A stretch of DNA of 46,974 nt, taken from positions 1 through 46,974 of the IMG/VR virus record IMGVR_UViG_3300048586_000424; one strand, written 5' to 3'. Origin of the DNA: a virus. Below, one piece after another: positions 6,990 to 13,235 of this stretch; the stretch's first letter is position 1; each line of letters begins with the position of its first letter. The notes beneath the pieces were generated by a model. That model saw nothing but the letters and a program-made list of their open reading frames with translations. It was not told the DNA's origin and made no database searches. Both the position numbers and the translations under genes were made by a program.

Positions 6990-7517
6990 ATGGCACGGAA
7001 GCTCAAGTTCACCACCCACACTGCTGACCTTGACCAGGCGTTGAGCGAGGCACTGTCCGACCTGCAGTCGCTCCGCGACGAGGTCGCTGAAGTCCGCGAC
7101 AACCTCGAAGAGCACTTCGGCAACACCGACCGCTACCAGCGCTACTGCGACGCAGTCGACAACCTCGACGCTGCCGACGAAGAACCCGATGTGCCCGACT
7201 GCCTCGCTGGGGTAACTGTCACCTACACCACGGGCACCAAGGGCGGGCGCCGGGGCGACTCCCGGGCACAGCGCTGCTCCAACTACTGCGCGATGCTCGA
7301 TGCCGTGGTCTCGGCCTGTGAGCAGTGGCTCGAGGACAACCCTGAGCTCGACGTTCACGATGACGATGATGTCGTCGAGCCCGGCGAAGACCGCGTCACC
7401 GAGGACCAGGCCAGTGAGCGCACTGACCAGCGCAGCGAGGTCGAGACCTTCCGCGACGAAGTCGAAAACATCAAGTCTACCTGTGAAGGGACCGAGTTCC
7501 CTGGGATGTATGGCTGA
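6990..7517 (+). CDS. Acidic coiled-coil protein, unknown
   Basis: A 175-residue, very acidic protein. Residues 15-45 form a likely coiled coil (LSDLQSLRDEVAEVRDNLEE); the second half contains DVHDDDDVVEPGED. The overall charge resembles DNA mimics, but no known family is recognised. It follows the conserved leader ACTGAAAGGGCC and its own promoter, and its stop overlaps the next ATG. Confidence 0.75.
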   Translation: MARKLKFTTHTADLDQALSEALSDLQSLRDEVAEVRDNLEEHFGNTDRYQRYCDAVDNLDAADEEPDVPDCLAGVTVTYTTGTKGGRRGDSRAQRCSNYCAMLDAVVSACEQWLEDNPELDVHDDDDVVEPGEDRVTEDQASERTDQRSEVETFRDEVENIKSTCEGTEFPGMYG

Positions 7518-7717
7518 TGTTTGAAGCCGTCATCGGCAATCGCGTTCAGGGGCGCTTCACCGCAAAGGGTGCGGCGTCCTACGCCAGGGAAACGGGGTGG
7601 CGATGGGGCGGTGCCCTGCTCGACCACCTCGACCCCCTGATAGCGCATCTAAACGACACTGGGGAAGCCACCCTGACCGGCGACCGCTTCACCCTAACAA
7701 TCAAGAGGGTCTCATGA
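7517..7717 (+). CDS. Small protein, unknown
   Basis: A 66-residue protein coupled to the previous gene (TGATG overlap) and overlapping the next by four bases. Predicted strand-helix-strand (MFEAVIGNRVQGRFT, then ATLTGDRFTLTIKRV). Function unknown. Confidence 0.7.
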   Translation: MFEAVIGNRVQGRFTAKGAASYARETGWRWGGALLDHLDPLIAHLNDTGEATLTGDRFTLTIKRVS

Positions 7718-7980
7718 CACCCCTGCTCGCTCACAACCTCGAAGTCTTGGCCCGCGTTCACTGGTCGGCCATGCTGTCCTTTGCCTTCGTGTTCGTCGCC
7801 TGTCTCATCGGCATGGCCGCGGCACTTCGGTCCAAGGCGCTGACACTCGACCACTTCAGGACCGACCCGTTCGGCTTCATCGCTCCGACGCTGTTGGCGC
7901 TGATGCTCGCCATCCCGCTCGCCTGGTCCGGGGTCACCCTGGGACTGTGGCTCTTCGCCAACTACTGCTGGAAAGCTTGA
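7714..7980 (+). CDS. Two-span membrane protein
   Basis: An 88-residue protein beginning MTPLLAHNLEVL with two hydrophobic segments (about 19-38, MLSFAFVFVACLIGMAA; and about 58-80, IAPTLLALMLAIPLAWSG). Small two-span inner-membrane protein in the early region; it could alter host envelope or exclude other phages, but this is not shown. ATGA overlap with the previous gene. Confidence 0.7.
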   Translation: MTPLLAHNLEVLARVHWSAMLSFAFVFVACLIGMAAALRSKALTLDHFRTDPFGFIAPTLLALMLAIPLAWSGVTLGLWLFANYCWKA

Positions 7981-7981
7981 T

Positions 7982-8158
7982 ATGGACAACCGCTGGAACG
8001 ACCCCGAAGTTCGCGCTCGCCGAGTGGAGGCTGCGAACAACCCCGAACTGAAGGCTGCCCGCGCGGCCAAGATGAAAGCGCTGTGGGCCGACCCCGAGTG
8101 GCGCGCTCGCACCTCTGCCCGCATCGCGGCTGCGGCCAAGCAACGGAAAGGCAACTGA
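7982..8158 (+). CDS. Small basic repeat protein, NUMOD-like
   Basis: A 58-residue frame with a duplicated motif: WNDPEVRARR (residues 5-14) and WADPEWRART (about 35-44), separated by an Ala/Lys helix. Such W-DPE-RAR repeats occur in DNA-binding modules attached to phage HNH and GIY-YIG nucleases; here the module stands alone. One base separates it from both neighbours, so it is probably co-translated with the ADP-ribosyltransferase-like gene. Confidence 0.65.
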   Translation: MDNRWNDPEVRARRVEAANNPELKAARAAKMKALWADPEWRARTSARIAAAAKQRKGN

Positions 8159-8159
8159 C

Positions 8160-8777
8160 ATGCTGCTCTATCACGGCACCAGCCTCGCTCACTGGGAAGA
8201 CATCAAGCGCGACCGACAGCTGAAGGGCAGGGGGGCACTCAAGAACAAGGGCCAGTGGGAGCACACAGTGCCGAGCCACCCGCAGTGCGTCTACCTGACC
8301 GAGTGCTATGCCGGGTACTTCGCGATGAACGCAGGGGCCGGCCGCGACCAACACCACATCGCCCTGCTCGAGTTCAATACCGAGTTCATTGAGGGTCGCC
8401 TGGTGCCCGACGAGGATGCCGTGGAGCGAATGATGCGGGGTGAGGCACAGGAGGGCCGGGCAGCCCTCTACAGTCGAACCCGCAAGGCAAGGGCGGTACT
8501 CCACAAGTATGTCGGCACACCGACCTGGCGAGACAGCCTGGCGCTGCTCGGCACCTGTGCTCACTTCGGTCCCCTGGGACTCGAGCATTGCACTCGGGTC
8601 GCCATCATCGAGGTCGCCCAGCAGAAGTGGCTGTGCCGCGAGTGGCTGCAGCCGTCCATCACCCCGGCTAACCGCAAGTTCTGCTACGACCGCTACCTCG
8701 ACCTCACCGCCCGCTCGTTTCAATCGGGCCCCGGCATTGAGGTGCTCGACATGCGTCAAATGTTGACAAAAGCGTAG
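8160..8777 (+). CDS. ADP-ribosyltransferase-like protein
   Basis: A 205-residue protein. It opens with LYHGTS (residues 3-8) followed by a helix, then VYLTECYAGYFAMNAG (44-59) and HHIALLEF (65-72). This order matches NAD-binding ADP-ribosyltransferase folds of the His-Tyr-(Glu) class, including PARP-like, DarT-like and RNA 2'-phosphotransferase proteins: His5 would bind NAD ribose, Tyr45 would stack, and Glu71 is a possible third residue. Phage ADP-ribosyltransferases such as T4 ModA/ModB modify host polymerase and ribosomal proteins but have a different (R-S-E) signature. Target unknown. Its 3' end contains a promoter. Confidence 0.6.
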   Translation: MLLYHGTSLAHWEDIKRDRQLKGRGALKNKGQWEHTVPSHPQCVYLTECYAGYFAMNAGAGRDQHHIALLEFNTEFIEGRLVPDEDAVERMMRGEAQEGRAALYSRTRKARAVLHKYVGTPTWRDSLALLGTCAHFGPLGLEHCTRVAIIEVAQQKWLCREWLQPSITPANRKFCYDRYLDLTARSFQSGPGIEVLDMRQMLTKA

Positions 8778-8792
8778 CGCCGTCGATATATC
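8763..8792 (+). promoter_or_regulatory. Promoter of the leader RNA
   Basis: TTGACA (8763-8768), an 18-base spacer and TATATC (8787-8792; ATATAT gives 17). It lies in the last codons of the ADP-ribosyltransferase-like gene, with the start expected near 8799, giving a leader of about 120 bases. Confidence 0.65.
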
Positions 8793-8798
8793 AACTCT

Positions 8799-8921
8799 TC
8801 GACCCGGCGAGCAGGTGGTCTAAAACAGCTCGCAGGCGAGGCCCCGTCCTTTCAGGGGGTGACTCGTCAGTCGCAGGGGGCCGACTTAAACGTCCCCGCC
8901 ACTCAAGCCTAGGTGGCACCT
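8799..8921 (+). ncRNA. Structured leader or small RNA with anti-RBS loop
   Basis: Three hairpins can be drawn. Hairpin 1: GCGAGC (8807-8812) with GCTCGC (8828-8833), 15-base loop. Hairpin 2: GCCCC (8841-8845) with GGGGT (8856-8860), whose 10-base loop GTCCTTTCAG (8846-8855) is the exact complement of CTGAAAGGAC, the ribosome-binding leader present at 942, 20819, 21367, 21869 and 23305. Hairpin 3: GACT (8861-8864) with AGTC (8869-8872), then a weaker GGGG...CCCC pairing to 8897. No U-rich terminator follows, so it may be either a 5' leader of the 8922 gene or processed to a free RNA. No known riboswitch is recognised. Confidence 0.5.
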
Positions 8922-8996
8922 ATGCGCTTCACGTCGTGTCTGCAGCTTCTCGTCATCGCACTGCTCGGGGCATTCATCGGCTTCTTCTTCCTGTGA
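8922..8996 (+). CDS. 24-residue membrane peptide
   Basis: The frame reads MRFTSCLQLLVIALLGAFIG followed by FFFL. One hydrophobic helix with a Cys near the N-terminus (SCLQ). The stop overlaps the GTG of the next gene (GTGA), which supports it as a coupled gene or leader peptide. Very short, so uncertain. Confidence 0.5.
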   Translation: MRFTSCLQLLVIALLGAFIGFFFL

Positions 8997-9478
8997 ACAT
9001 CTTCGTCACCAGCCGCTCACCACTCAAAGCCGCCATGGCGCTCGACGACAAGCGAGTCATCAAGATGGTGCTTGAGTCGGTGCAGCTGCTGTCCAATGCC
9101 TGCGGTGGTCCATACAAGCCCACCCACACAGGTCATCCTTGCAGCAAGTGGGTGCAGGCGAACCCCAAGCACTACGCCTGGCTGTGGCACCACGCCGTGG
9201 CACTGGGCCAGGTCTACACTGACTGCGTCACCCCTGGGCGGGTGCATCGCTGCCTGACTCCCGAGGTGTTCGACCATCTGAAGGTGCCCGACTTCGACGC
9301 CGACGAGGTGCTGGCCATCCGCTTCCAGAACAGCGCGCGCCGCACGGACCAAGGCCTCGACTTCACCCACCTGCCACCCGTCAAGGCATACCGGGGCTAC
9401 CTCAACGTCAGGTGGCAGGGCGACAAGCGGGTGCCAGTGTGGTCAAACCGCGATGAACCGCGCTGGAAGCACCCCTGA
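8993..9478 (+). CDS. Conserved phage protein (MNIFVTSRSP family)
   Basis: A 161-residue protein starting MNIFVTSRSPLKAAMALDDK then RVIKMVLESVQLL. This opening (MNIF, AA, DK, V-KM-LE) is a pattern I associate with a widespread phage family of unknown function. It has several His/Cys and Trp positions (GHPCSKW, AWLWHHAVALG) that could form an active site. GTG start coupled to the small peptide; translation may be controlled by the structured leader upstream. Confidence 0.75.
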   Translation: MNIFVTSRSPLKAAMALDDKRVIKMVLESVQLLSNACGGPYKPTHTGHPCSKWVQANPKHYAWLWHHAVALGQVYTDCVTPGRVHRCLTPEVFDHLKVPDFDADEVLAIRFQNSARRTDQGLDFTHLPPVKAYRGYLNVRWQGDKRVPVWSNRDEPRWKHP

Positions 9479-9485
9479 GATGCGA

Positions 9486-9515
9486 TTAGAAGCGCATACG
9501 CCGCCGATGCGCATC
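9486..9515. promoter_or_regulatory. Palindromic motifs in a 145-base gap
   Basis: TTAGAAGCGCAT (9486-9497) also occurs, on the opposite strand, at 25816-25827 inside a long inverted repeat. A perfect palindrome GATGCGCATC follows at 9506-9515. The remaining gap holds the promoter at 9568. Possibly a control site. Confidence 0.35.
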
Positions 9516-9567
9516 GCTCTGGGGGTAACTACCGGTCGATATGAATTCCCGCCCTGTGCGTCGCCTA

Positions 9568-9597
9568 TTGACAACCGCGAACCCCCTGCCCTATCAA
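9568..9597 (+). promoter_or_regulatory. Promoter of the nucleotide-metabolism cluster
   Basis: TTGACA (9568-9573), an 18-base spacer and TATCAA (9592-9597), about 26 bases before the kinase ATG. Its CCCCCTGCCCTAT context resembles the 6087 promoter. The genes to 20683 are nearly continuous, so it may drive an 11 kb transcript. Confidence 0.65.
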
Positions 9598-9623
9598 CAT
9601 GACTGCCAGAGGAGCTGACATAC

Positions 9624-10121
9624 ATGATTATCATCGAGGGCGTTGATGCCACCGGCAAATCCACACTTGCCGAACACTTGGCAAGGTATAACGACCGAAA
9701 GACCGTCATCCAGGAAAGCGAAGGTCCCGCTCGTTCAATCGAGGAGATGACCGACCGCGTCGAGCGATACCGACTCCGGGAAGAGTGGGCTGAGCGCACT
9801 GGCCATGAAATCATCTTCGTCCGGCACCCGCTCATCAGTGAGCCGCTCTATGCCAACTTCGTGCATCGCCGTGAACCCCACGTGAAGCCCGAGGCCGTGT
9901 CCGCCCTGTATGACCGCCGGCCGCTCATCATCTACTGCGAGCCGCCGACCTTCCCCGTCCACCACGTGCTGAAGTCGACCGACACGCCCGAGTTCCTGGC
10001 GAAGCTCGAGGAGGGCAAGGCCCGACTGCTGCTCGGCTATCGGCAATGGGCCCTGTCCCGAGCTAATGTCATCTATCGCATCGGGGACGACATCCTGCAG
10101 ATTGCCCGCCTGTGCGTCTAG
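9624..10121 (+). CDS. Thymidylate-kinase-like dNMP kinase
   Basis: A 165-residue P-loop kinase. MIIIEGVDATGKSTLAEHLA (residues 1-20) is the Walker A loop in the form typical of thymidylate kinases (EGxDxxGKST). EIIFVRHPLISEPLYAN in the centre corresponds to the DR-type and lid neighbourhood, and IIYCEPP resembles the strand before the LID region. It is shorter than most bacterial Tmk (about 200-215). Its place ahead of MazG-like, three ThyA-like proteins and dCMP deaminase suggests phosphorylation of a modified dNMP, as T4 gp1 does. RBS AGAGGAG. Confidence 0.78.
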   Translation: MIIIEGVDATGKSTLAEHLARYNDRKTVIQESEGPARSIEEMTDRVERYRLREEWAERTGHEIIFVRHPLISEPLYANFVHRREPHVKPEAVSALYDRRPLIIYCEPPTFPVHHVLKSTDTPEFLAKLEEGKARLLLGYRQWALSRANVIYRIGDDILQIARLCV

Positions 10122-10585
10122 CCGACGGCATCTGTGAGCAGGCGCTCGAGGTCAGCGACAACTGCCTCGTCCCCTGGGTCCTCATGGGCGCATATGCCTA
10201 CTACATCTTGGACACCCCTATACTGTCGGACGCCTTCTACGACCGACTGTGCCGGGTGTTGTATCGCAAGTGGAAGAATATCCGCCACAGACACAAGTGG
10301 CTGATTGACCGCGGGGACTCGACCTGTCATGTGCTGCTTCAGGAAGAGGACTACCCCGAGATGGCCAAAGCAGCAGCAAGGCAGGTGCTCCATGTATCAA
10401 ATCTTCAAAGACGTCGCCGAGTTTCACGAAAGGTTCGGCCTCGAGTGGACAGGCCCGCTTCGGTTCCTGGACCCGGAGATGGCGAAGTTTCGGCACGGGT
10501 TCTCCGTCGAAGAGAGCGACGAATGGCTCGTAAAGAACGAGCTCGGACTGAAGCTCTCGCAGTCGGTGCCGGTCGCCAACGGTGA
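10112..10585 (+). CDS. LigA-Ia-like small protein, overlapping tail
   Basis: The first about 95 residues look real: AYAYYILDTPILSDAFYDRL then LYRKW and HKWLI. The YY--D-P--SD--YD pattern is that of the NAD-binding Ia domain of bacterial DNA ligase, found also as a stand-alone phage protein of unknown role. From 10392 on, the frame overlaps the next gene for 194 bases and turns into an Arg-rich low-complexity sequence, the look of an out-of-frame reading. Either the stop has been lost by an indel or the tail is a true overlap. GTG start, coupled to the kinase. Confidence 0.6.
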   Translation: MRLADGICEQALEVSDNCLVPWVLMGAYAYYILDTPILSDAFYDRLCRVLYRKWKNIRHRHKWLIDRGDSTCHVLLQEEDYPEMAKAAARQVLHVSNLQRRRRVSRKVRPRVDRPASVPGPGDGEVSARVLRRRERRMARKERARTEALAVGAGRQR

Positions 10586-10868
10586 CGACATGCTTGTCCG
10601 CGACGCTCTCGCCGAACAACTGGATGCCTTCGTCGACCAGCTCTACGTCATGGTCGGCACGATGTACCTCCAGGGCTTCACCGTCGAGCAATTCGAGAAA
10701 GCCTGGGAGCGAGTGCACAGCGCGAACATGACGAAGGTGAGGGCGGAGTCCGCAGCGGACAGCAAGCGGGGCTCGTCGTTCGATGTCGTCAAGCCCGCCG
10801 ACTGGGTGCCGCCCTGTCACCTCGACCTCATACCGGCCTACGTCGTGCCGTCGACCGATGAAGGCTGA
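10392..10868 (+). CDS. MazG-like nucleotide pyrophosphohydrolase
   Basis: A 158-residue all-alpha NTP pyrophosphatase of the MazG/HisE/dUTPase-like superfamily. FHERFGLEW near the start, the acidic ESDE box (about 44-48, FSVEESDEW), then LAEQLDAFVDQLYVMVGT and the phage-specific VHSANMTKV. These proteins convert (d)NTP to (d)NMP plus pyrophosphate. Between a dNMP kinase and ThyA-like genes it could play the part of T4 gp56 dCTPase, removing normal dCTP and supplying dCMP. Start at the ATG of MYQIFKD. Substrate not determinable here. Confidence 0.78.
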   Translation: MYQIFKDVAEFHERFGLEWTGPLRFLDPEMAKFRHGFSVEESDEWLVKNELGLKLSQSVPVANGDDMLVRDALAEQLDAFVDQLYVMVGTMYLQGFTVEQFEKAWERVHSANMTKVRAESAADSKRGSSFDVVKPADWVPPCHLDLIPAYVVPSTDEG

Positions 10869-11631
10869 CTGGCTCAGACATCTCAGGAAGCTGGAGGTCG
10901 GGAAGACTGACTCGACGGTCAGCGCCCGCAAGATTGTCCGGGGCGTCTCCCTGACCTTCAGCGCACCCTGTGACATCACGCTCGAGGACCTCGGTTACAC
11001 CAAGGCCAAGATGCGCAGCCTCTACAAGGGCTACATGGCCGAAGACAGCTATTCCGCTGCAATCGAGTTGTGGCGCAGTCGGCTGTCCCAGGGCAAGAAG
11101 CCGGGCAGTGTCGGGTTCCACTGCTACAATCACTTCGTGAAGGGGCACGCGACTTCGAGCCGCATTGCCAGTCACATCGGGCCCTGCTTGCAGGCGGTGA
11201 CCATCACACAGCTGGGCAAGGGTGCACTGGCCGTGGATGTGTTCTACCGCAGCACCGAGTTCTACATGAAGTTCCCGGCTGACCTCATATTCCTCGATGA
11301 AATCCTCCAGCCATTCGAGTTGCCAGAGGGCACAGAGGTGACCGCTCACTTTGCCAACCTGGCGCTCAATCCGATGTACTGGATTAAGATAGCGCCCCTT
11401 GTCGCTGACCCGGTTGGGCAGCTCGAGGCGATGCGCAAGGCGGACCCGAAGTACTGGCAACGGGTGCTGAAGTGGGTCTGGTACTACACCTCAGACCACG
11501 ACATCACGAAGAACTATGCACAGGCCGGCCGGGTCAAGGCGTTCACCGACAAGCGCCTGTCTGCTGACAAGGCTGCCGCGCTCGCGGCCTACGTCGACCT
11601 GCACTATCCTCGAGCAGGGGGGCAGGGTTGA
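10858..11631 (+). CDS. ThyA-superfamily paralogue A, dCMP-type
   Basis: A 257-residue protein of the thymidylate synthase fold. It has the active-site Pro-Cys (HIGPCLQAV, Cys110) and the phosphate-binding Arg-Ser (YRSTE, Arg131), 21 residues apart, close to the 20 in E. coli ThyA. Eleven residues after Arg131 is Asp142 (KFPADLIFL), the place of ThyA Asn177; Asp there selects dCMP in T4 dCMP hydroxymethylase. The next gene is a clear paralogue (both have SVGFHCYNH and GPCLQAVT), so this is a tandem duplication. Likely a pyrimidine nucleotide C5 methyl- or hydroxymethyltransferase. ATG at 10858 overlaps the MazG-like gene by 11 bases. Confidence 0.7.
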   Translation: MKADWLRHLRKLEVGKTDSTVSARKIVRGVSLTFSAPCDITLEDLGYTKAKMRSLYKGYMAEDSYSAAIELWRSRLSQGKKPGSVGFHCYNHFVKGHATSSRIASHIGPCLQAVTITQLGKGALAVDVFYRSTEFYMKFPADLIFLDEILQPFELPEGTEVTAHFANLALNPMYWIKIAPLVADPVGQLEAMRKADPKYWQRVLKWVWYYTSDHDITKNYAQAGRVKAFTDKRLSADKAAALAAYVDLHYPRAGGQG

Positions 11632-12389
11632 TGTTGAAGCAGTGGATAGCGCATTGCGCGCAGCTGTGCAAGCGAGAGCCAGACGGGGTGCTGAGCGGCT
11701 ACCAGAAGGTGTTCACCAACCTGGACATCGACTTCAAGCTCTATGCAGACTTCGACTACTCAGACGTCCACTACACCTCGGCCAAGGTCAAAGCGCTGTT
11801 CCGCAACTACTACGTTGAGGACAGCTTCCAGACGGCACTCGACCTGTGGCGCAAGCAGTCGCCCAAGGGCAAGTTCAGCAGCGTCGGCTTCCACTGCTAC
11901 AACCACCTGGTGAAGGCGCATGCCGGCACCTCGCCGCTCGCCAGCACCATCGGGCCCTGCCTGCAAGCGGTCACCCTCACCGCCGAGAGCAAGGGCAAGG
12001 CTCGAGTGGATGTGACCTTCAGAAGCACCGAGCTGTTCCGCAAGTTCCCCGCCGACCTGATATTCCTCAGCGGCCTCCTGCAGCAGTTCGACCTCGCCCC
12101 TGGGACGCCGATGCGTGTGCATGCTGCTAATGCGCATCTGCGGCCCATGTACTGGCTGCTCATCGCACACCACCACCCCGACCCGCTCGCCTGGATGCAG
12201 GACATGCGAAAGGGCGACCCGACCTGGTGGGCCGAAGTCATCAAGTGGAACCTGTTCCATCTCGACGACGAGGTGGCCAAGAACTACAAGCAATCCGCTC
12301 GCATCGGCAAGCGAGCAAGGTCCCGCCTCGACGCAACGACGCTGCGCCGACTGGAAGAGTATTGCCGAACGCATTCCCGCACCGTATAA
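11631..12389 (+). CDS. ThyA-superfamily paralogue B, dCMP-type
   Basis: A 252-residue paralogue of the preceding protein with the same landmark numbering: Cys110 (TIGPCLQAV), Arg131 (FRSTE) and Asp142 (KFPADLIFL). The N-terminal half matches over YVEDSFQTALDLWRK and SVGFHCYNHLVKAHA. The pair could form a heterodimer, or one copy could have a new substrate or be regulatory; ThyA enzymes are dimers in which each active site uses residues of both subunits. The ATG at 11631 overlaps the previous stop by one base (a TTG three bases upstream is the alternative). Confidence 0.7.
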   Translation: MLKQWIAHCAQLCKREPDGVLSGYQKVFTNLDIDFKLYADFDYSDVHYTSAKVKALFRNYYVEDSFQTALDLWRKQSPKGKFSSVGFHCYNHLVKAHAGTSPLASTIGPCLQAVTLTAESKGKARVDVTFRSTELFRKFPADLIFLSGLLQQFDLAPGTPMRVHAANAHLRPMYWLLIAHHHPDPLAWMQDMRKGDPTWWAEVIKWNLFHLDDEVAKNYKQSARIGKRARSRLDATTLRRLEEYCRTHSRTV

Positions 12390-12398
12390 GGAGTCCCC

Positions 12399-13235
12399 AT
12401 GCAGTTCTTTTCTAACTTCAGCAGCGCACGCGAGTCCCTCCGCAAGTCGATGCAGACCGCACAGATGGTCCACACAGGCACTTGGCAGGGAGTCGACATC
12501 AGTCATCGACCTGAAGCGAAGATGGCTGAAATCTGCTTCACTTCGTTCCAGGTGCCGATGACGCCGCTGCTCTTCGACAAGGAAGAGCTTGGCAAGCAGA
12601 CCGGTGCCAACCTGCCCTGGGCCGAGGACCACTTCCTCGAGCGGGTCTGTGGTGAGCCCATCAACCCAGGCATCCAGTGGGCCAAGTGGCCGTGGGGTCA
12701 CAGTGCCGACGGCTTCCGCGACGCCAACGGCCAGTTCAACCACAACTACATGGAGCGCTACTGGCCTCGGCAGGGCGGGATGTTTGAGATACCGACAGAC
12801 ACGCCCGAACAGTTCCAGGCCTCAGCCACTGAGGTCTGGGGCAACCGTCGCCCGGACAAGATGGGGCTTCGCTACCGCTACGGCGACCTCAACGACCTTG
12901 TGGACCTGTTCATCCGAGACCCGCTGACCCGGCAGGGCTACCTGCCAATCTTCTTCCCGGAGGACACCGGCGCACATCACGGCAGCCGCGTGCCCTGCAC
13001 CCTGGGCTACCACTTCATGCTGAGGCGCGACAAGCTGCACGTGACTTACTACATCCGAAGCTGCGACCTGTTCCGCCACTTCGATGACGACGTCTACCTG
13101 ACCGTCCGCCTGGTCTGGTGGCTGCTCGAACAACTGAGGGAAGCCGACCAGCGCTTCATGAAGGTTGTCCCGGGCTTGTTCATGATGCACATCGGGTCTT
13201 TGCATTGTTTCATCAACGACTTGAGGCAGCTGTGA
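12399..13235 (+). CDS. Third ThyA-superfamily protein, dCMP-type
   Basis: A 278-residue protein closer to classical ThyA: RVPCTLGYHF (Cys200), YYIRSCDLF (Arg220, exactly 20 residues later) and HIGSLHCFINDL near the C-terminus, at the place of the GD-H-Y box. At Arg+11 it has Asp231 (FDDDVYL) where ThyA has Asn177, again the dCMP-type choice. The residue after the catalytic Cys is Thr, not His. It probably acts on dCMP or a derivative, perhaps as a hydroxymethylase. Strong RBS (AAGGAG). The stop overlaps the deaminase GTG. Confidence 0.72.
   Translation: MQFFSNFSSARESLRKSMQTAQMVHTGTWQGVDISHRPEAKMAEICFTSFQVPMTPLLFDKEELGKQTGANLPWAEDHFLERVCGEPINPGIQWAKWPWGHSADGFRDANGQFNHNYMERYWPRQGGMFEIPTDTPEQFQASATEVWGNRRPDKMGLRYRYGDLNDLVDLFIRDPLTRQGYLPIFFPEDTGAHHGSRVPCTLGYHFMLRRDKLHVTYYIRSCDLFRHFDDDVYLTVRLVWWLLEQLREADQRFMKVVPGLFMMHIGSLHCFINDLRQL

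Noticed and set aside
8845-8875. Hammerhead-ribozyme-like core on the minus strand (CTGACGAGTC followed later by CTGAAAGG)
   Set aside because: The GAAA that must follow stem II is misplaced and no cleavage-site stem I/III arrangement can be drawn; the GAAA belongs to the complement of the anti-RBS loop.
8800-8905. tRNA-like cloverleaf
   Set aside because: A D-arm-like hairpin exists, but there is no T-arm GGTTCGA sequence, no pairing acceptor ends and no anticodon arm.
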